Of a DNA stretch of 35,356 bases, positions 21,550-33,789 are shown piece after piece (position 1 is the first letter of the stretch; every line of letters starts with the position of its first letter). The notes below the pieces were generated by a model, which was not told the origin of the DNA, did not search any database, and saw nothing but the letters and a program-made list of their open reading frames with translations. The stretch is from Plantago elongata (lineage: Eukaryota; Streptophyta; Magnoliopsida; Lamiales; Plantaginaceae): positions 1-35,356 of the forward strand of contig JAYMSP010001164.1 of the NCBI GenBank assembly GCA_036897095.1, written 5' to 3'. Made by a program: the position numbers and the translations under genes.

Positions 21550-22603
21550 TCTTTGCAATAGATTACATGTACGATTATTTTGTTGTTATTATAAATGAAA
21601 AATTAAAACGATAGAAACATAATACGTATACACTATTGGGTGAGGGTGATAATATGTTTAATTGAGACTCAATTAATTGCAGCTAAATTATAATGCAAAG
21701 TGAAAACCACACCAAACAACTACTTAAGCATAATGGGTTCTTGATTGAGTTTCTAATTGATTCTTCGACATTTTCAGTATTTTCTTTTAATTTTAGAGAT
21801 AAAATTATACTTGTACATGTAAGTATTTTTTGTGTATTATTGAATTATTATATAAACAGACTACATCTTTCGTATGGGTGTATTTACACATTATAAAAAA
21901 TTTAAATGAGAATCATTTGATGCTAAAATCAGCAAGAGTGGAGATGAGATCAAAGAAAAAAGAGGGTAGCACTAGGGGCAAACAATTTGAGAATTTTCTG
22001 AATTACTTGAGCTCGACTTTATAGTTCAACAAAGCTTCCCAAACAAAGTCAGAATATTGAAAGCTTGTCGAGTGGCTAGTCGAACACAAACAAATCAGAT
22101 TGCTTGCTTTTTATTTTTCTTAATACGATACTTATCTAATAAACTCATTTAACTCGTACTATAAGCTAGCTGATAACAAACATCGAAACTATAACTAAAC
22201 AACATCCGAACAATATGTATAAATACAACTTTGAACCAACATAGATCTGTGTAAGCAATTAGTTAGTCTTGCAAGCCACACTCCTCCATTGGGAGGCACG
22301 ATTCTATCCTATCTGCAAAACAGCTCTTCCTCAGATGTCTAGCTCGAAACAATTCTATATCATTTACATTGAGGTGTTGTGTTGTGTAAAAGGAAACATC
22401 TGCTGAAGAAAGATCAGTAACAACACAAACAAGACTTCAAACTCGCACTGATGTACACAAACTCTCCATCTGCTCTTTTTGGTCGATGGAAGTCCTGGTC
22501 TTTGAAACCAAAGGAAAAGTGAACAAATTATTCTCTGTACCGTATAGCTCTGTCTCCTCCAAACTAACTTCCTTCAGTTATTTTTCTCATTGTCTTCCTA
22601 TGC
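21550..22603. other. Intergenic DNA and ZW10 3' UTR
   Basis: No gene is visible between the old SINE copy and the ZW10 stop codon. ZW10 reads leftward, so the right few hundred bases (about 22250-22603) are probably its 3' UTR. Small open frames at 21693-21896 and 21830-22024 are AT-rich and match nothing I recognise. Confidence 0.55.
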
Positions 22604-25600
22604 TTAACGCTGTATGATGTTTGCATTTTCGATTCTGAATAAGCATTCTCTTCTCAAATGTGAATCAGTGAATATGGCTCTAATGAAATCTTCTACCTGC
22701 AAATGACAACAGATGTAAATCTCGAAGGGAACACACAAAGGAACTTTCTATCCCTACATCCTGCATTCCTGCTGAATGTGAAGAAAGATAACATCGCAAG
22801 TTTTCCCATAACTGGACACCTGGAACACACCAAAACTTGGATGTAATATTATTGTCAGGGTCTATTTTCAGTCCTAGATATATTTTGATTCTTATATCTC
22901 ATGCTTTGTCCTTTTCTTAAAATGCTGTTCAACATTTCCTGCCTCAGTGGACATCTAGTACTACATTGCAAAATTCTTCAGAAACATGGTTACTTAGACA
23001 AACTTTCTGTACCTCTGTTAATGTAAATCTGCAGTTGGCAAGTTCACCACTTTCCCAGGCAGCAGTAATCGATTTCAAAGGCATGTCCAGAAGTTCTAAT
23101 AAGATAACCAGAGAGATTTCTAGATCAGGCTGTCAAAGAAGTACATAATTAATTATGTCAGAGCTCTAAACTTCAAAAAAGAATACCTGCCAATTTCTGC
23201 AACTTTTGCAGGGATGGCAAGAAATCATCATGATTAGCTGCCCTAGGGGACTCAGCTGACTTCTTTCTCCGATTAGCAGCCAAGAGGGGCTTCAGTATTG
23301 ATGACAAATGCTCTAACAGCAAAAGGATTAACCTCTGGAGCTGGATATTGCATGACCGGAATGGTATGAGTGGGATATAATCGTCACAAATAAAAACAAA
23401 TTGATGTTGCATTTAGAGTACCTGTAGCGTTTCCTCCGCAGCCATATCATCTAAGAGAAGTATTTCTTTTGCAATTCTTGAAAAAACCGTCTCCAGAATC
23501 ATGGTCATACTCTTCTCGTATATTGAAGCTAGCAGTAAAGGCTCCCAAATTATGTGTACTTTCTCAAGTATGAAAGCTACCTGATAATGACATCAGACAA
23601 ACAATCATCAGTATTGGTCAATAAGGTCAGGGTAAAGGTCAAAGGGATATTTATGCCAAGACCCAGTACATTTGATCCCAATTAGGCAATTACACATGGA
23701 AGCTCTTGTGTTTCAAAATATCACACAAAGGCCCTTCAAGGAGGAAAAAATGCAGTATTATATTGAGGTGTTAGGCAATTACACATGGAAGCTCTTGTGT
23801 TTCAAAATATTACACAAGGGCCCTTCAAGGAGGAAAAAATGTAGTATTATATTGAGGTGTTAGATTTCAGGTTTCGTGCAGTAAACAGGGTAGTATCTGT
23901 AAATTATTGCCACGTGATTGGGCTAGTCTTTCAATGGTAGGCACTGAGAGAAAGGCAAATGGATGTACACGTGATGAGACAATTATCATGGCGGACTTGA
24001 ACTTCCTAAGTTAGTGTTGTTTAGTTATACAATTACGGTACCTGATCAATACAAAATTTTGCGGACTCGAACTTTTTAGTCTGGTGGGTGTTTTGAAATC
24101 CATCAGCTCCATCAATAGCCTGATACATGAAATGTATATTCGTCTTAAAAGATGCATAATTATGCATAACAACCAGTGTATATCTTTTGATGTTTATCCT
24201 AAGGTACCTGTTTCAAGTTATCCATGACCAGCTGAATTTGTCGCTGCAAAACTTCCTCAGCAACGAGCTGAAATTTTGGAGCCAAATCAACAAACACAGC
24301 AAGTTCCTTCACAGAACTAGGGAAGTATGGGCGATACTGCAACATAAGAGATGAGATGCATCACAGGTACAATGCAGATGCACAAGTCATTATGTTGATC
24401 TTTATGAATAGAGGCAGGGCAAACCAGCAAACACATTCATCCTATTACCTCAAATGCAAGCCCAAGAATCTCCTGAGATAGGTAAAGGCAGTCGTTGTGA
24501 ATGAGAACAGCAGCCTGATTTATGGAGTCAAGTTGCCTTTCAAGCTTCAGAAGTCCAGAGAAAAGTATCAAACATCAAATATTCAATGGATTTGCAACAG
24601 TAGGATATATTATAGGAAATTTACACAAATATACAATCACCACCAGAGCATATGTACAATTACACAAAAACCCATGACCTTTAGTAATTTTACATATAGA
24701 CCCCACACTATTAACCAAATCTTTCAAAAACATTTTCCAAATTTTATCTGCCCATGGCGGAACTGTGGTGGTCTATGATTTTTTTCATTTTTCAAAATTT
24801 TAATAATTTAAAAGGCATTAACAATATCTAATTTTTTTGTTTTTCTTTGCTTTTTGAAAAGAAAATCTGAAAAGAGGTATTTTAATAGGTTTTTTTTTTT
24901 ATTTTTTGAAGGAGCGAGGCATGCAGACTTCACTCTACACTGCTCTGAAAAGTTGTGGGAAAATCAAGGGCCAAATTACCGGAGCAGCAAAGCAGCACAG
25001 TTAAGGCTGTTAACATTTGGCAAGCCTCAAATACCAACCTTGACGGGTATGATAGCTTCATAAAGAAGCAGAGCATTTCTAGCAGTGTTATAGAATTCCA
25101 GTCCAACTTTTGGAGGTAACAAGCACACATCCTGCATGTACAACCCCTCACAATCATTTTAAATATCAAATATAACAACAGAGCTCTGTGTGTCCTGTTC
25201 TTTTGCACTTGCTAACCTTAAGAGTTTGATGCACAAGCTCCATTAGCAGTTTAGCAGCTTCAGACACCACACATTTCTCAGATGAGACGAGTAAAATAAT
25301 ATGATTAGCCATATCTTCTTCCTCATTTGATCCTGATGCTTTATTCATGTAACTCTGCAGCAAAATAAAATTAGTTGTTGCAGGAACAGAGGGTTAATGT
25401 GACTAAATGTGAAATGCAGGACTCACCTGAGGGATGTTGAAGCTAGACTGTAGAAGTAACTTCCTAGCCTTAGCTAAAATCTGAATTTTTTTCCTTGAAG
25501 CAAAATGCACCTCAACATTGTCAGTGAATTTGCTGAGCTTGTCATCCTTGGATTCAAATGGAGAAATGAACATAAGTTCCTTCAGAGCCCTCTCAAACTC

Positions 25601-28600
25601 CAGGGTAAGTTTCCTGATCTCCTGAAACTCAGCCAGCTTGGAAGCATCATCAGGTACAACCTGAACCCAGAATGATGTTAATCAATAGTACTCTGATTAA
25701 TTTTAAACTTTCGAGCAAAAAAATAAAAAAATACAAATTTATAAATCCCATTCAGTAATGTGATTCATTGAGAAAGCCTTCGCACTAGGCGTTGGGTGCT
25801 AAAGACAGAAATAAGTGATATGTATACAGTACTCTGGACCACAGTCACAAATTATTACTGTATAACACAAGTACTATATCATGGATATTCATATGTTAAA
25901 GTTAAACCTAAATGAAAAGTCTAGAACTTGTGTTAGAGGATGGTCTACAATAATATGGGTTTTAAGGGAGTGTACCATACATTTGGGTTTGGTAGTTGTA
26001 TGATTTTAAGGAATGTCTCACTGTCTTACACAAGTTTTTGCCAAATGAAATTCAATAAAGCAATAAAAGTTTAGGGATTATTCATTTCCACCACGTTCCT
26101 ACAGGGAGCCCACTTTTCAACTAACTCCCAAGTAAGAACAATACAACAAGGCCCAAAATCAACAAAATGTAGCGTAAGTAGGTCTGTTTTTCTCAAATTT
26201 CTCTTCTTTTTATAATATAATTTTCAAAATTTCATTAACAATCCTATATTCCAATCCAATATTTTTTAGTTTTAAAATTTGAGGGGTAAAAAAGCCAAGT
26301 TTCAATTGGTCAATACATTCTTGGACCTCATTGCGATTGTTTATACTTCAGGGGGTACAGTGTAATTAGGCAAAAACCGTAAGGGGCGTTGTGTATTCAC
26401 AAAACTATATTTTATTCTCAACATCTGAGCTGTATTTGCTAGGCAAAAATAACATGATATCTTATACTTATGCTTGAAATACAGTTTTAACCAGGGGATG
26501 AATGCAAATAAATTGATTTTCTATCACACCAATTCATTCACCAAGTTGACCCATTTGTTCAATGAAGTCATGTTAAAGAAGATACATGTCATCAAGAAAT
26601 TGTGTATCTTGTTCTTCAAATTCCTCGACTGAAGAATATTAGAAATATTCAAAAGTTACTGGAGACATACCTTAGACAGGAAGTTCGAGATTATCTGATC
26701 TGACAGCCTGGGCCAAGTCAACTTCCCAAAATATTGCATCCAGGATCCATTATTGAAACATAAGACCTCATTGAAAAATTCAATGATCTTAACAATGTTA
26801 GAGTACATGGTTGCCCCATTCACATTGGTACTCTGCAATGAAAGAAGATCTTAGGAATATATCATATTACCATTGCTGTAAGTGTAACTATTTGCTCTAC
26901 AAAAAAATTTATGATGCAATATAGCACAAATTTCATTCATAACGTGTAAAGCATGCAGTCAATCAGATAGCAAAATATACCTCAGGCTCTAGTACGGGTA
27001 CCATCTTAAGGACTGCGTCTGTGACATGCCCATCTCGGTCTCTGTCTACTAAAAATGATGGAGTAGCCTGACAACTCACTACTGGAGTGAGAACATATTT
27101 CGTAATCAAATCTGCAACTTTTGCAAGCCCATAGCCGAGGATGTCAGCAACCTGTAGATGACATCCGATAAGAATTTGGCAAGGACATGACTTATATGAA
27201 GTTCTAAATACAATAATAAAAATTGAACTTACACCCATTGCTCTCAGTACAGTGTCCAGTCCAAGCCCCTCGATTCCATTCACTGTTGGTTGTGATCTTA
27301 TATTAAGCAAATTACTTTCTTGGTCAAATCGAACAGCATTCTCCATGAACTTCAAAAGAAGCTGTTGAATCTACACCAAATCGAATTCCTCTAAAGAACA
27401 ATCACAAAATTTAATAAATATTCACCATAGCGACTAGTAGGATCCAAAATGTAAGGCCACCGTAACTCACTTAATCCTATGTACAGAAGATCAAATGCAT
27501 AAACCAAAAGCAAGCTGCCGTGATGCGGAAATACTATATTAAACACTACAATCATACATTCATAATCCATGTAGCCTTAGATAAGTTTTACCTTGTTTTC
27601 ACTTATAACATGCCATTATTTATGTTATATGCATAGTACTTCTAAAGGAAGCAAAATAATGTTCTAGAATCCATCTGTATGCTCGTACTTGTCAAGGGCA
27701 AGACAGATTCAACACATACAAATTATCCTGTTGAAAATCATGAACACTCTAAATCTTTACTTATGACAGAAATATTCAACTAATCCACTAGGAAACTTGT
27801 GTACTATCCTGAACATGCAAATATATATTTCTTGCATGAGTCAACTTTATAGCTTAAAACCATCATATCATCCCTACCACAAGCTAACTCATAGTCTCAT
27901 ACAATATGTCAGAAGATACTAGTTCAAGAAAGGGTCGCTGCAACGAATAACATTAGTAAGCTGAGCTGATCATAGCCATTTTCTTAACAAAGCTACACAA
28001 TGACCTGTACCTTGATCAGAACCAAGTTCAATGCTTCCTAGAGATTCTCAAGTCACTGACTGACATATTGTACAGGCACACAGCACCTCAATGAAAAATT
28101 AATACCCTAAACCAAACTCACCAATTATTCATACAGTATCTACTACATTTTGAATCAATTTATAGAACCAGTAACTCGAAAAATTCATGAAATGCTTGAA
28201 AACATTGCTTAAATGTACCTCCTCAAAGCAATCAGTCCACTGCTTTCTGAGAATCCCACACACAGCCGGCTCGCCTTCCACCGGCACACCCCTATCTCCA
28301 TCGGCACTCACTCCAATCGCCTCCTTGAGCTCCCTCAACCCTTCCGCTGCCTCCACCACCCTCCCACACTTCACATCCTCCCCGATTACCCCCAGCTTCC
28401 CATACAACTGCAAAACCACACCTAAAAACTCCAAAACCTCATTCTTCTCCCCCAATTCGCGCCTCTTGTCAACAACCTCTTTCACAATCCCGCTCACTTG
28501 AGCCTCAACAGGCTCATCGGAGATGAGATTGATCAAATCAACGACATTACTGGAGAGGCTTTCGGATTTGGAAACGACGTCGGAGCATTGATTGAAGAGG

Positions 28601-28782
28601 GAGGAGAAATCGGCGTGGTGGGAGAGGAGGTAGGATCGGACGGTGGATTTGATGCGGAGGGAGTGGGAGTCGAGGCGGGAGATGAGGAGGCGGAGATCGG
28701 GGGCGGAGAGCGGCGAGGAAGGTGAGTCCTGTGACGACGGAAGGAGATCTCTCACGTCGATCGTGTTCAGTAGAACGTCCAT
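22604..28782 (-). CDS. ZW10: Centromere/kinetochore protein ZW10 homologue
   Basis: ZW10 is part of the RZZ kinetochore complex in animals and of the NRZ/Dsl1 tether for Golgi-to-ER vesicles; plant ZW10 is most likely the latter. Exons: 28782-28219, 27370-27233, 27151-26981, 26832-26671, 25660-25427, 25354-25217, 25131-25039, 24544-24449, 24336-24208, 24119-24042, 23580-23422, 23340-23187, 23095-23013, 22696-22604. They join in frame to 763 residues (Arabidopsis about 740). Family landmarks: the N-terminal LSAPDLRLLISRLDSHSLRI region, KFMENAVRFD, YGLAKVAD, LTWPRLSDQIIS, VEVHFASRKKIQILAKAR, SSEKCVVSEAAKLLMELVHQ, ILGLAFEYR, LLLDDMAAEET and the end VEDFIRAIFTDS. Mostly helical, no catalytic motif and no membrane segment. 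The last exon is small and was placed by homology to the conserved C-terminus. Confidence 0.93.
23682..23863. repeat. 89-bp tandem duplication in ZW10 intron 10
   Basis: Two adjacent copies start TTAGGCAATTACACATGGAA at 23682 and 23771, and the first bases of a third (TTAG) follow at 23860. Only a handful of bases differ. A plus-strand open frame through it merely repeats itself and is not a gene. Confidence 0.93.
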
Positions 28783-29850
28783 GGCTGAGAGTCCACGGAA
28801 TCAAGTGTGCGCGAGGATCCATCTGATCATTCATTACGTTATAAAAGGACCCTTTGGACCTTTCATTCACTAGTCGTCTAATACCCGATCCTTTAGACCT
28901 GCAATATTGTCACAGTTATTCGTGTAATCAGGTTGATCGTAATATGCTAAACGGGTATTTTTTCTTCATAGTTTGTTCTTACTCAGACGCATTAATCACC
29001 TATTTTAATAACTCACAAGTCATAACTATATCCTTGATCATCTCTAAAAATATTTTAATAATATTATATTCTCTTTGTCTGAACTTAACTTAATTTATTT
29101 GTAACATAAAAAACAAGTTAGACATAATTGAGATTAATGAGTTCACAGATAAAGAAAATATAGTCTAAATAAAATATTTTTAGAGATGATAATAAAGTAG
29201 AAAATATATTAAATAAATTAGAATAAATATTAAAGTGAATAAATTGGCTATGGACTTTCTATTTAATGTATGATAATTTGAAATTGATTTTTTAAAAATA
29301 AAATGTGGAGGTTGAATTTGAAAATTAGGAGGAAAGGACTATTAATGGGTAAGATTTGAAGATGAAGTAATTATTTTGCTAATATCAATTGAGGTAATAA
29401 TATAATACATTGAAATATTGCATGGTTGATCTAAATAGGCACACATATATAAACTATAACGATCCGACTACTACCTGGTCGAGCCCCTACCCTTTGAGCT
29501 GATGTGATTATTTATGGGCAACTTTTCAGTTGATACGTTGGTCTACTGTACCAACACAAGTCCTTTTCCACACACTTTGATCTTACTCATGTACGAATCG
29601 AGAGACTTCTTAGCTGGTCACCAATTCTAGAATTGCTATTGAGCTAAGCACGTTTAACTCTGGAATTCTTTTAGATGGATTTTTAAAAAAAGGATGCACT
29701 TTATTGATATGAATAGCGTTCTCAATTTCTTTAAGCTCTACGAATTTGATTTGAGATTTTGATACGTTGCATAAAATATGCAAAACGTCCAAACAAAGAA
29801 ATGGTAAACTAAATAGTACGAGCACCATTTGATGCACCACATACTCATCA
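28783..29850. other. Intergenic DNA between ZW10 5' end and the UGT relic
   Basis: Contains the ZW10 leader and promoter at the left, then AT-rich DNA with a long hairpin-forming repeat at 29037-29190. No gene is seen. The right end holds the former 3' region of the broken glycosyltransferase. Confidence 0.55.
29037..29190. mobile_element. Foldback/MITE-like hairpin, 154 bp
   Basis: The outer 21 bases (29037-29057, starting ATCATCTCTAAAAAT) are exactly the reverse complement of 29170-29190. Pairing continues imperfectly inward: left TATATTCTCTTTGTCTGAACTT against right GAGTTCACAGATAAAGAAAATATA. The AT-rich non-coding interior and whole-length symmetry fit a MITE. No target duplication is clear, and the superfamily is unknown. 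Confidence 0.6.
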
Positions 29851-29970
29851 CTCATGAGTCATGATGATTATCGTACATGGTGTATAAACACATAATACTT
29901 CATAAAAATAGTCTTTCTGAATTCTATATATTTTAGCCAACACATCCTGAACAAAATTGTCAAAAGATTT

Positions 29971-31441
29971 CTACGAAGAACCATTCTCACGTAAAGCATT
30001 TTGCAGTATCATCCTCACTTTCTTGATTTCTTGCTTCAACTCTTCAGACTTTTCTCCACTCACCAACCATTTAATCTTTTGAGCAACTTCATCACTTGTA
30101 ACATATTCACCATCTTTGAGATTCATCCCAACTCTCCAATCTTCAACGACTAACTTGCGATTCGTGGGCTGATCCGTAAACACAGGATAACAAAGCATCG
30201 GAACTCCACACCATACACTTTCCATAATTGAATTCCAACCACAATGCGTCAAGAACCCTCCAATAGTCGGATTCGACAACACTTCAATTTGATTACACCA
30301 CGGAACAATCAATCCTCTCCCTTTAGCTCTATCTTCAAATCCTGCTTTCCAATCTTTATCGACAGCATCAGGACGAAGAACCCAAATAAAAAAGGCTCCA
30401 CTGAGCAAAAGCCCATTAGCAATTTCGGCAAGCACTGTTGTATCGATCATTGCAAGGCTACGAATGAAACATACAAAACATAGCCATCCTCCTTTTTGTT
30501 GAGCCATTCTGTGCAGTCATGTCCATGTAATAGGCTTTTAGGCACATTGTTATGTTTAAATTAGTTGGGAAAAGGGGTCCAACTGCATAGATTGGCTGCT
30601 TTTGTTTCAGAGCTTTTATGGTCTCATCTTCCAATTCTTCGACTGTGTTGCATAGTATGAAATCGGCACGTTTCACCAAATCAAATGCCCTGAAGATTAC
30701 CTGTTGGAACATCAATATAAATGTAGCAAGTTTGAATTTTTTCTACAAATATGAAAGTCTATATGTACCTTATGTATCAGTTCCAAATCTGAATCGTGCA
30801 AGTACGACATGAAGTCTTTGGTGTTGATCGATTTGATTCCAGGAATGTACTCCACGTTTTTCTGTTGGCCGTCCACTGGAACGTGACCATTTTGTCGCAA
30901 AAGTTCCAAATGGTAATACAAAGAGAAAACCAAAGCTGGTTCGGTCCAGAAAGAAACGTTTACTAGACCGTACTTGTTTGCTATTTTCACAGACCAAGTA
31001 GCGAAAGTATCAGAGACTAGGAAGTATTTAGCTGATGAAGAACGGGACTGAATTATGTTTCCGATAAATTCATCAACTTTCTCTGGAAATTTATTCTCAA
31101 AGGACTCCAGAACCTGATCAAAGTTGTTGTCCCGGTCGAATGTAACAGGGAAGCCATCACTGATGGTGGTGTAATGGATGTCAAGGCCTGATTTCCGGGC
31201 CTCTGAAAATATGTCGATTTTCGATGTGGATTTGTGGTGGGAGCTTGATATTTTGTGGTGAATGTGTTCCATATGAGCAAAAGTGATGGAGAAGCCCTGT
31301 TTAGCAAGGTTTATGGCCAGATTGACAAAAGGGACAATATGACCTTGAAGGTGAAATGATACTGTTAGACTATATAAATTGTATTAGTTTAACAGATACC
31401 ATTATTGCATGTGGCTTTTCTTGTTCGTTGCAATTTCCCAT
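29971..31441 (-). pseudogene. UDP-glycosyltransferase relic (UGT86A-type), multiply disabled
   Basis: Family 1 glycosyltransferases move a sugar from a UDP-sugar to small molecules. The relic starts at an ATG at 31441 and reads MGNCNEQEKPHAIMVS; a 32-bp insertion (31363-31394) then breaks the frame and adds a TAG (31372-31370). Beyond it the frame resumes with FHLQGHIVPFVNLAINLA, including the catalytic-type His of QGH. A 68-bp GT-AG intron (30768-30701) follows LIHK. Two one-base frameshifts lie near 30545-30556 and 30459-30464, the second in the conserved FGS of VLYVSFGS. The PSPG box (WCNQIEVLSNP to FTDQ, with HCGWNS) is intact. A TAG at 29973-29971 replaces the expected Glu after ENGSS, and homologous sequence (KSFDNFVQDV) continues past it. 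Four independent lesions make a functional enzyme very unlikely. Confidence 0.88.
31358..31399. mobile_element. 32-bp palindromic mini-insertion with 5-bp target duplication
   Basis: The insert (31363-31394) starts TGTTAGACTA and ends TAGTTTAACA. These are inverted repeats matching at 9 of 10 bases, with TG...CA ends. GATAC flanks it on both sides (31358-31362 and 31395-31399). Removing the insert plus one GATAC copy restores the conserved UGT N-terminus (IMVSFHLQGH) in frame. It is too short for a normal LTR or MITE and has no GT-AG borders, so it is not an intron. Confidence 0.8.
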
Positions 31442-32072
31442 TTTTTTTTTCTCTTATTCACCAACTGGTAGTGTAAAACTGTATGCTTGAGTATGTTGTT
31501 TTGTTTGTGACTTGGTATATACTATACTTATTATTTATGAACAGTTCAGTAAATTCTACTGACCCGCTTAGTAGAATTTTACATCTGTCGTATTTAGTGA
31601 TTTGGACTATTTGTCATAAACAGGTTGGTTGATATTTTTATGTAAATAACCGTCCACATACAACCAAATGAAATATGATATAGAGATTAATTAATAAAGC
31701 AAATATAACACTATCTAAGAACATTGTTAAACATCTATTTGTAAACCACATCAACATTTATTTCCAAGTTAGACTTGTACATTTGATTTTAACATACCGA
31801 TTTCGTTCTCAAAATAAAATTACTACTACTGCTACTACTACGTTTGCATTTGAATTGAGTTCATCATTTGAAAGTATCTTTCATGAAAGTACTTTACATG
31901 CAATATAGTTTAGTTTTCAATTATAATTCCGATTTTACATTATTATCACAATCTTAGTTTTATAGAAAATTGAGTCTCAAATAGATTATTACTTATAGAG
32001 TATTTCTCCATATAACGTGGTTTATATTCTACTAGAGTTTTCAAGTTTGACTTGTCTCATTCATATAATATG
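31442..32072. other. Intergenic DNA upstream of the UGT relic
   Basis: AT-rich sequence, formerly the promoter side of the glycosyltransferase. No open frame or element is recognised apart from a short CTA/CTG triplet run at about 31822-31840. Confidence 0.5.
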
Positions 32073-32193
32073 TTTATCGTTCAAATTCTTTTTCTGAAAT
32101 GGTTAAATGGTAACTCAAACCCCCGACCTATTAGTTAGAGGTGAAGCGTCTTACCAACTGAGCTACGTTTCGTTGTTATTTATCGTTCAAATT
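32073..32193 (-). mobile_element. tRNA-derived SINE-like element with perfect 15-bp target duplication
   Basis: The 91-bp body is at 32088-32178. On the minus strand it reads TAACAACGAAACG, then TAGCTCAGTTGG, an exact match to the Pol III A box (TRGCNNAGYNGG). A B-box-like GGTTTGAGTTACC follows, then TTTAACC and a short A-run (AGAAAAAG). The 15-mer TTTATCGTTCAAATT flanks it exactly, at 32073-32087 and 32179-32193, the hallmark of LINE-driven retroposition. A related older copy lies at 21437-21549. The ends do not form an acceptor stem, so it is not a working tRNA gene. Confidence 0.8.
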
Positions 32194-32463
32194 AAGTTTC
32201 TAAGTTATAATTATCTTATTTTTTAAATATTATGGTTCAAATTCAAAATTATACCCCTAGCTAGGTTGCTTGGATGTAAATGAAGGGAAGTTATCAAGCA
32301 ACTCTGTTATTGAAGGGAATTTTGATTCATGTTTGCCAATTAAAATCGAATATGAATAAAGAAAGATAGCGTGTTACGTGATTTTTAGTTATTTATAATT
32401 AAAAATAATCTACTTATACCATACGAACAAGTCTTATTCAGACACATGACAAAACAAACTTAG

Positions 32464-33744
32464 TCAATGAAACTTGTATAAACGACTCTTGAACACATGG
32501 TCAGCAACTATTCCATTTGTTTTCTCCGTGGGATGAAACGCATCCCAGAAAACATACTTGTTTGCATCTTTACAAGTTAATGGATTATATTCATCACAAG
32601 CATAACCCATCTCAAATCTCCCCGTCGCGCAACATCCCACCTGCGCGTCGTCAAATCCTGCAGCAAACCAACCAAATTAAGCTACTGAGTTATACTTAAA
32701 GTTCAAACTTGTGGAGAGGCGTTTGACGTAAGAGGTAAGCTTAGTTACCGTATAAAGATGGCTTTTGAACAATTTGGAGTAAAATGTAATAGGGGTTCGA
32801 GAAGACCATTTGAATTCCAGGCAATTCTCTGTTCAGTGTCGTTACTAAACCTTGAAGCTTCGCATTGAAACTCAGAGCCACAATGTTATAGGTCTCCATG
32901 CAGTTGTTTGCATTGCCCAAATTTCGTGCTCTTTCTAATGGCATACATCCCATTGGAGGAATGCCACTGAGGGAGATTTTTCGGGCTCCAAGGTTATAAA
33001 GATTTACGATGAAATCCTTGGCTAGAGTAATGAGAAATTGTTGGTACTCATCGATTTTGTACTGTGATCTTCTCTGTGGAAACGCGTAATAATTCTCCAA
33101 GAAGTCATTCGTTCCGATACTTATCACATATAATGCTTTGACGATTGTGAGATGGGCCTTTTCGTCGCCTAGATAGGCTCGCAGTTTCTGTTGGTACTCT
33201 TTATAGTACTCCAATTCCTTCCAGAGAGGAATCACACCCTGCAAATCAACAGCTAAATCATAATTTGTATTTGTGAAATTTATAAGTTATAACCTGTCAA
33301 AATTTTGAGAATGTGCTGATCAATTGTTCAAATGATGTGAATATTGTTTATCTCGGTACTTACTAGTACATCAGACGTTGCATTATCATATCCCGTTCCA
33401 GCCGAAGCAAAAGTTACCCCCGCGGAGAAATCTGAAATGTTAAATGCAGGATCCAAATAAGCAGGAACATACGGCTTCAATCCGAAAGCCTTGGAGATGA
33501 AATCAGTCGGGACCCTGCCGTTAGAAAATCGTCCAGTAGGCTGTCCACCAATAAAGTCACGCCCATATGGCTCGAAATTGCTTCGTGCGATAGTCGGAAT
33601 CTGATTGTTATTGCCGGCATCCACCGATGAGTCGCCAAAGACGACTAGTGCAGGAACATTAGGGCTGGCTGTTGTTGTGATGGACAACAAGAGAAGTACC
33701 TGCAGCCATGTCGAAAGAATTAGTGTTATCAATGTGTATACCAT
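32464..33744 (-). CDS. GDSL esterase/lipase (At2g04570-like)
   Basis: A secreted SGNH-type hydrolase that cleaves ester bonds; the natural substrate is unknown. Exons: 33744-33364, 33238-32749, 32657-32464, joining in frame to 354 residues, typical for plant GDSL enzymes. A hydrophobic signal peptide covers residues 1 to about 26. Block I is FGDSSVDAGNNN with nucleophile S39. Gly of the family's block II lies in the FASAGTGYDN stretch. Block III is IGTNDF (N171). Block V is DAFHP with D329 and H332, completing the Ser-Asp-His triad. PPMGCMPLER is also characteristic. A TATA-like TATAAAG lies about 50 bp upstream of the start codon, on the coding strand. It sits next to the broken UGT in the same direction. 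Nothing looks disabled. Confidence 0.95.
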
Positions 33745-33789
33745 TTTTGCTTGTGCACGTTGAATGACTTATTTAAACATGTGGTTGCT

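Noticed and set aside
23672..23863. 63-codon plus-strand open frame with repeats in the protein
   Set aside because: It is a by-product of the 89-bp tandem duplication inside a ZW10 intron.
24600..24780. Possible transposon end in ZW10 intron 7
   Set aside because: The AT/CA-rich sequence looks repeat-like, but I could find no terminal repeats or target duplication.
28187..28873. Several overlapping open frames on both strands
   Set aside because: All are shadows of ZW10 exon 1, which is GC-richer than its surroundings and matches the family in only one frame.
31358..31399. A tiny intron in the UGT relic
   Set aside because: Every 37-base removal that restores the frame lacks GT-AG or GC-AG borders, and the length is below that of plant introns.
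32088..32178. A functional tRNA gene
   Set aside because: A and B boxes are present, but the ends cannot pair as an acceptor stem, and the unit is framed by target duplications, so it is a SINE-like retroposon.
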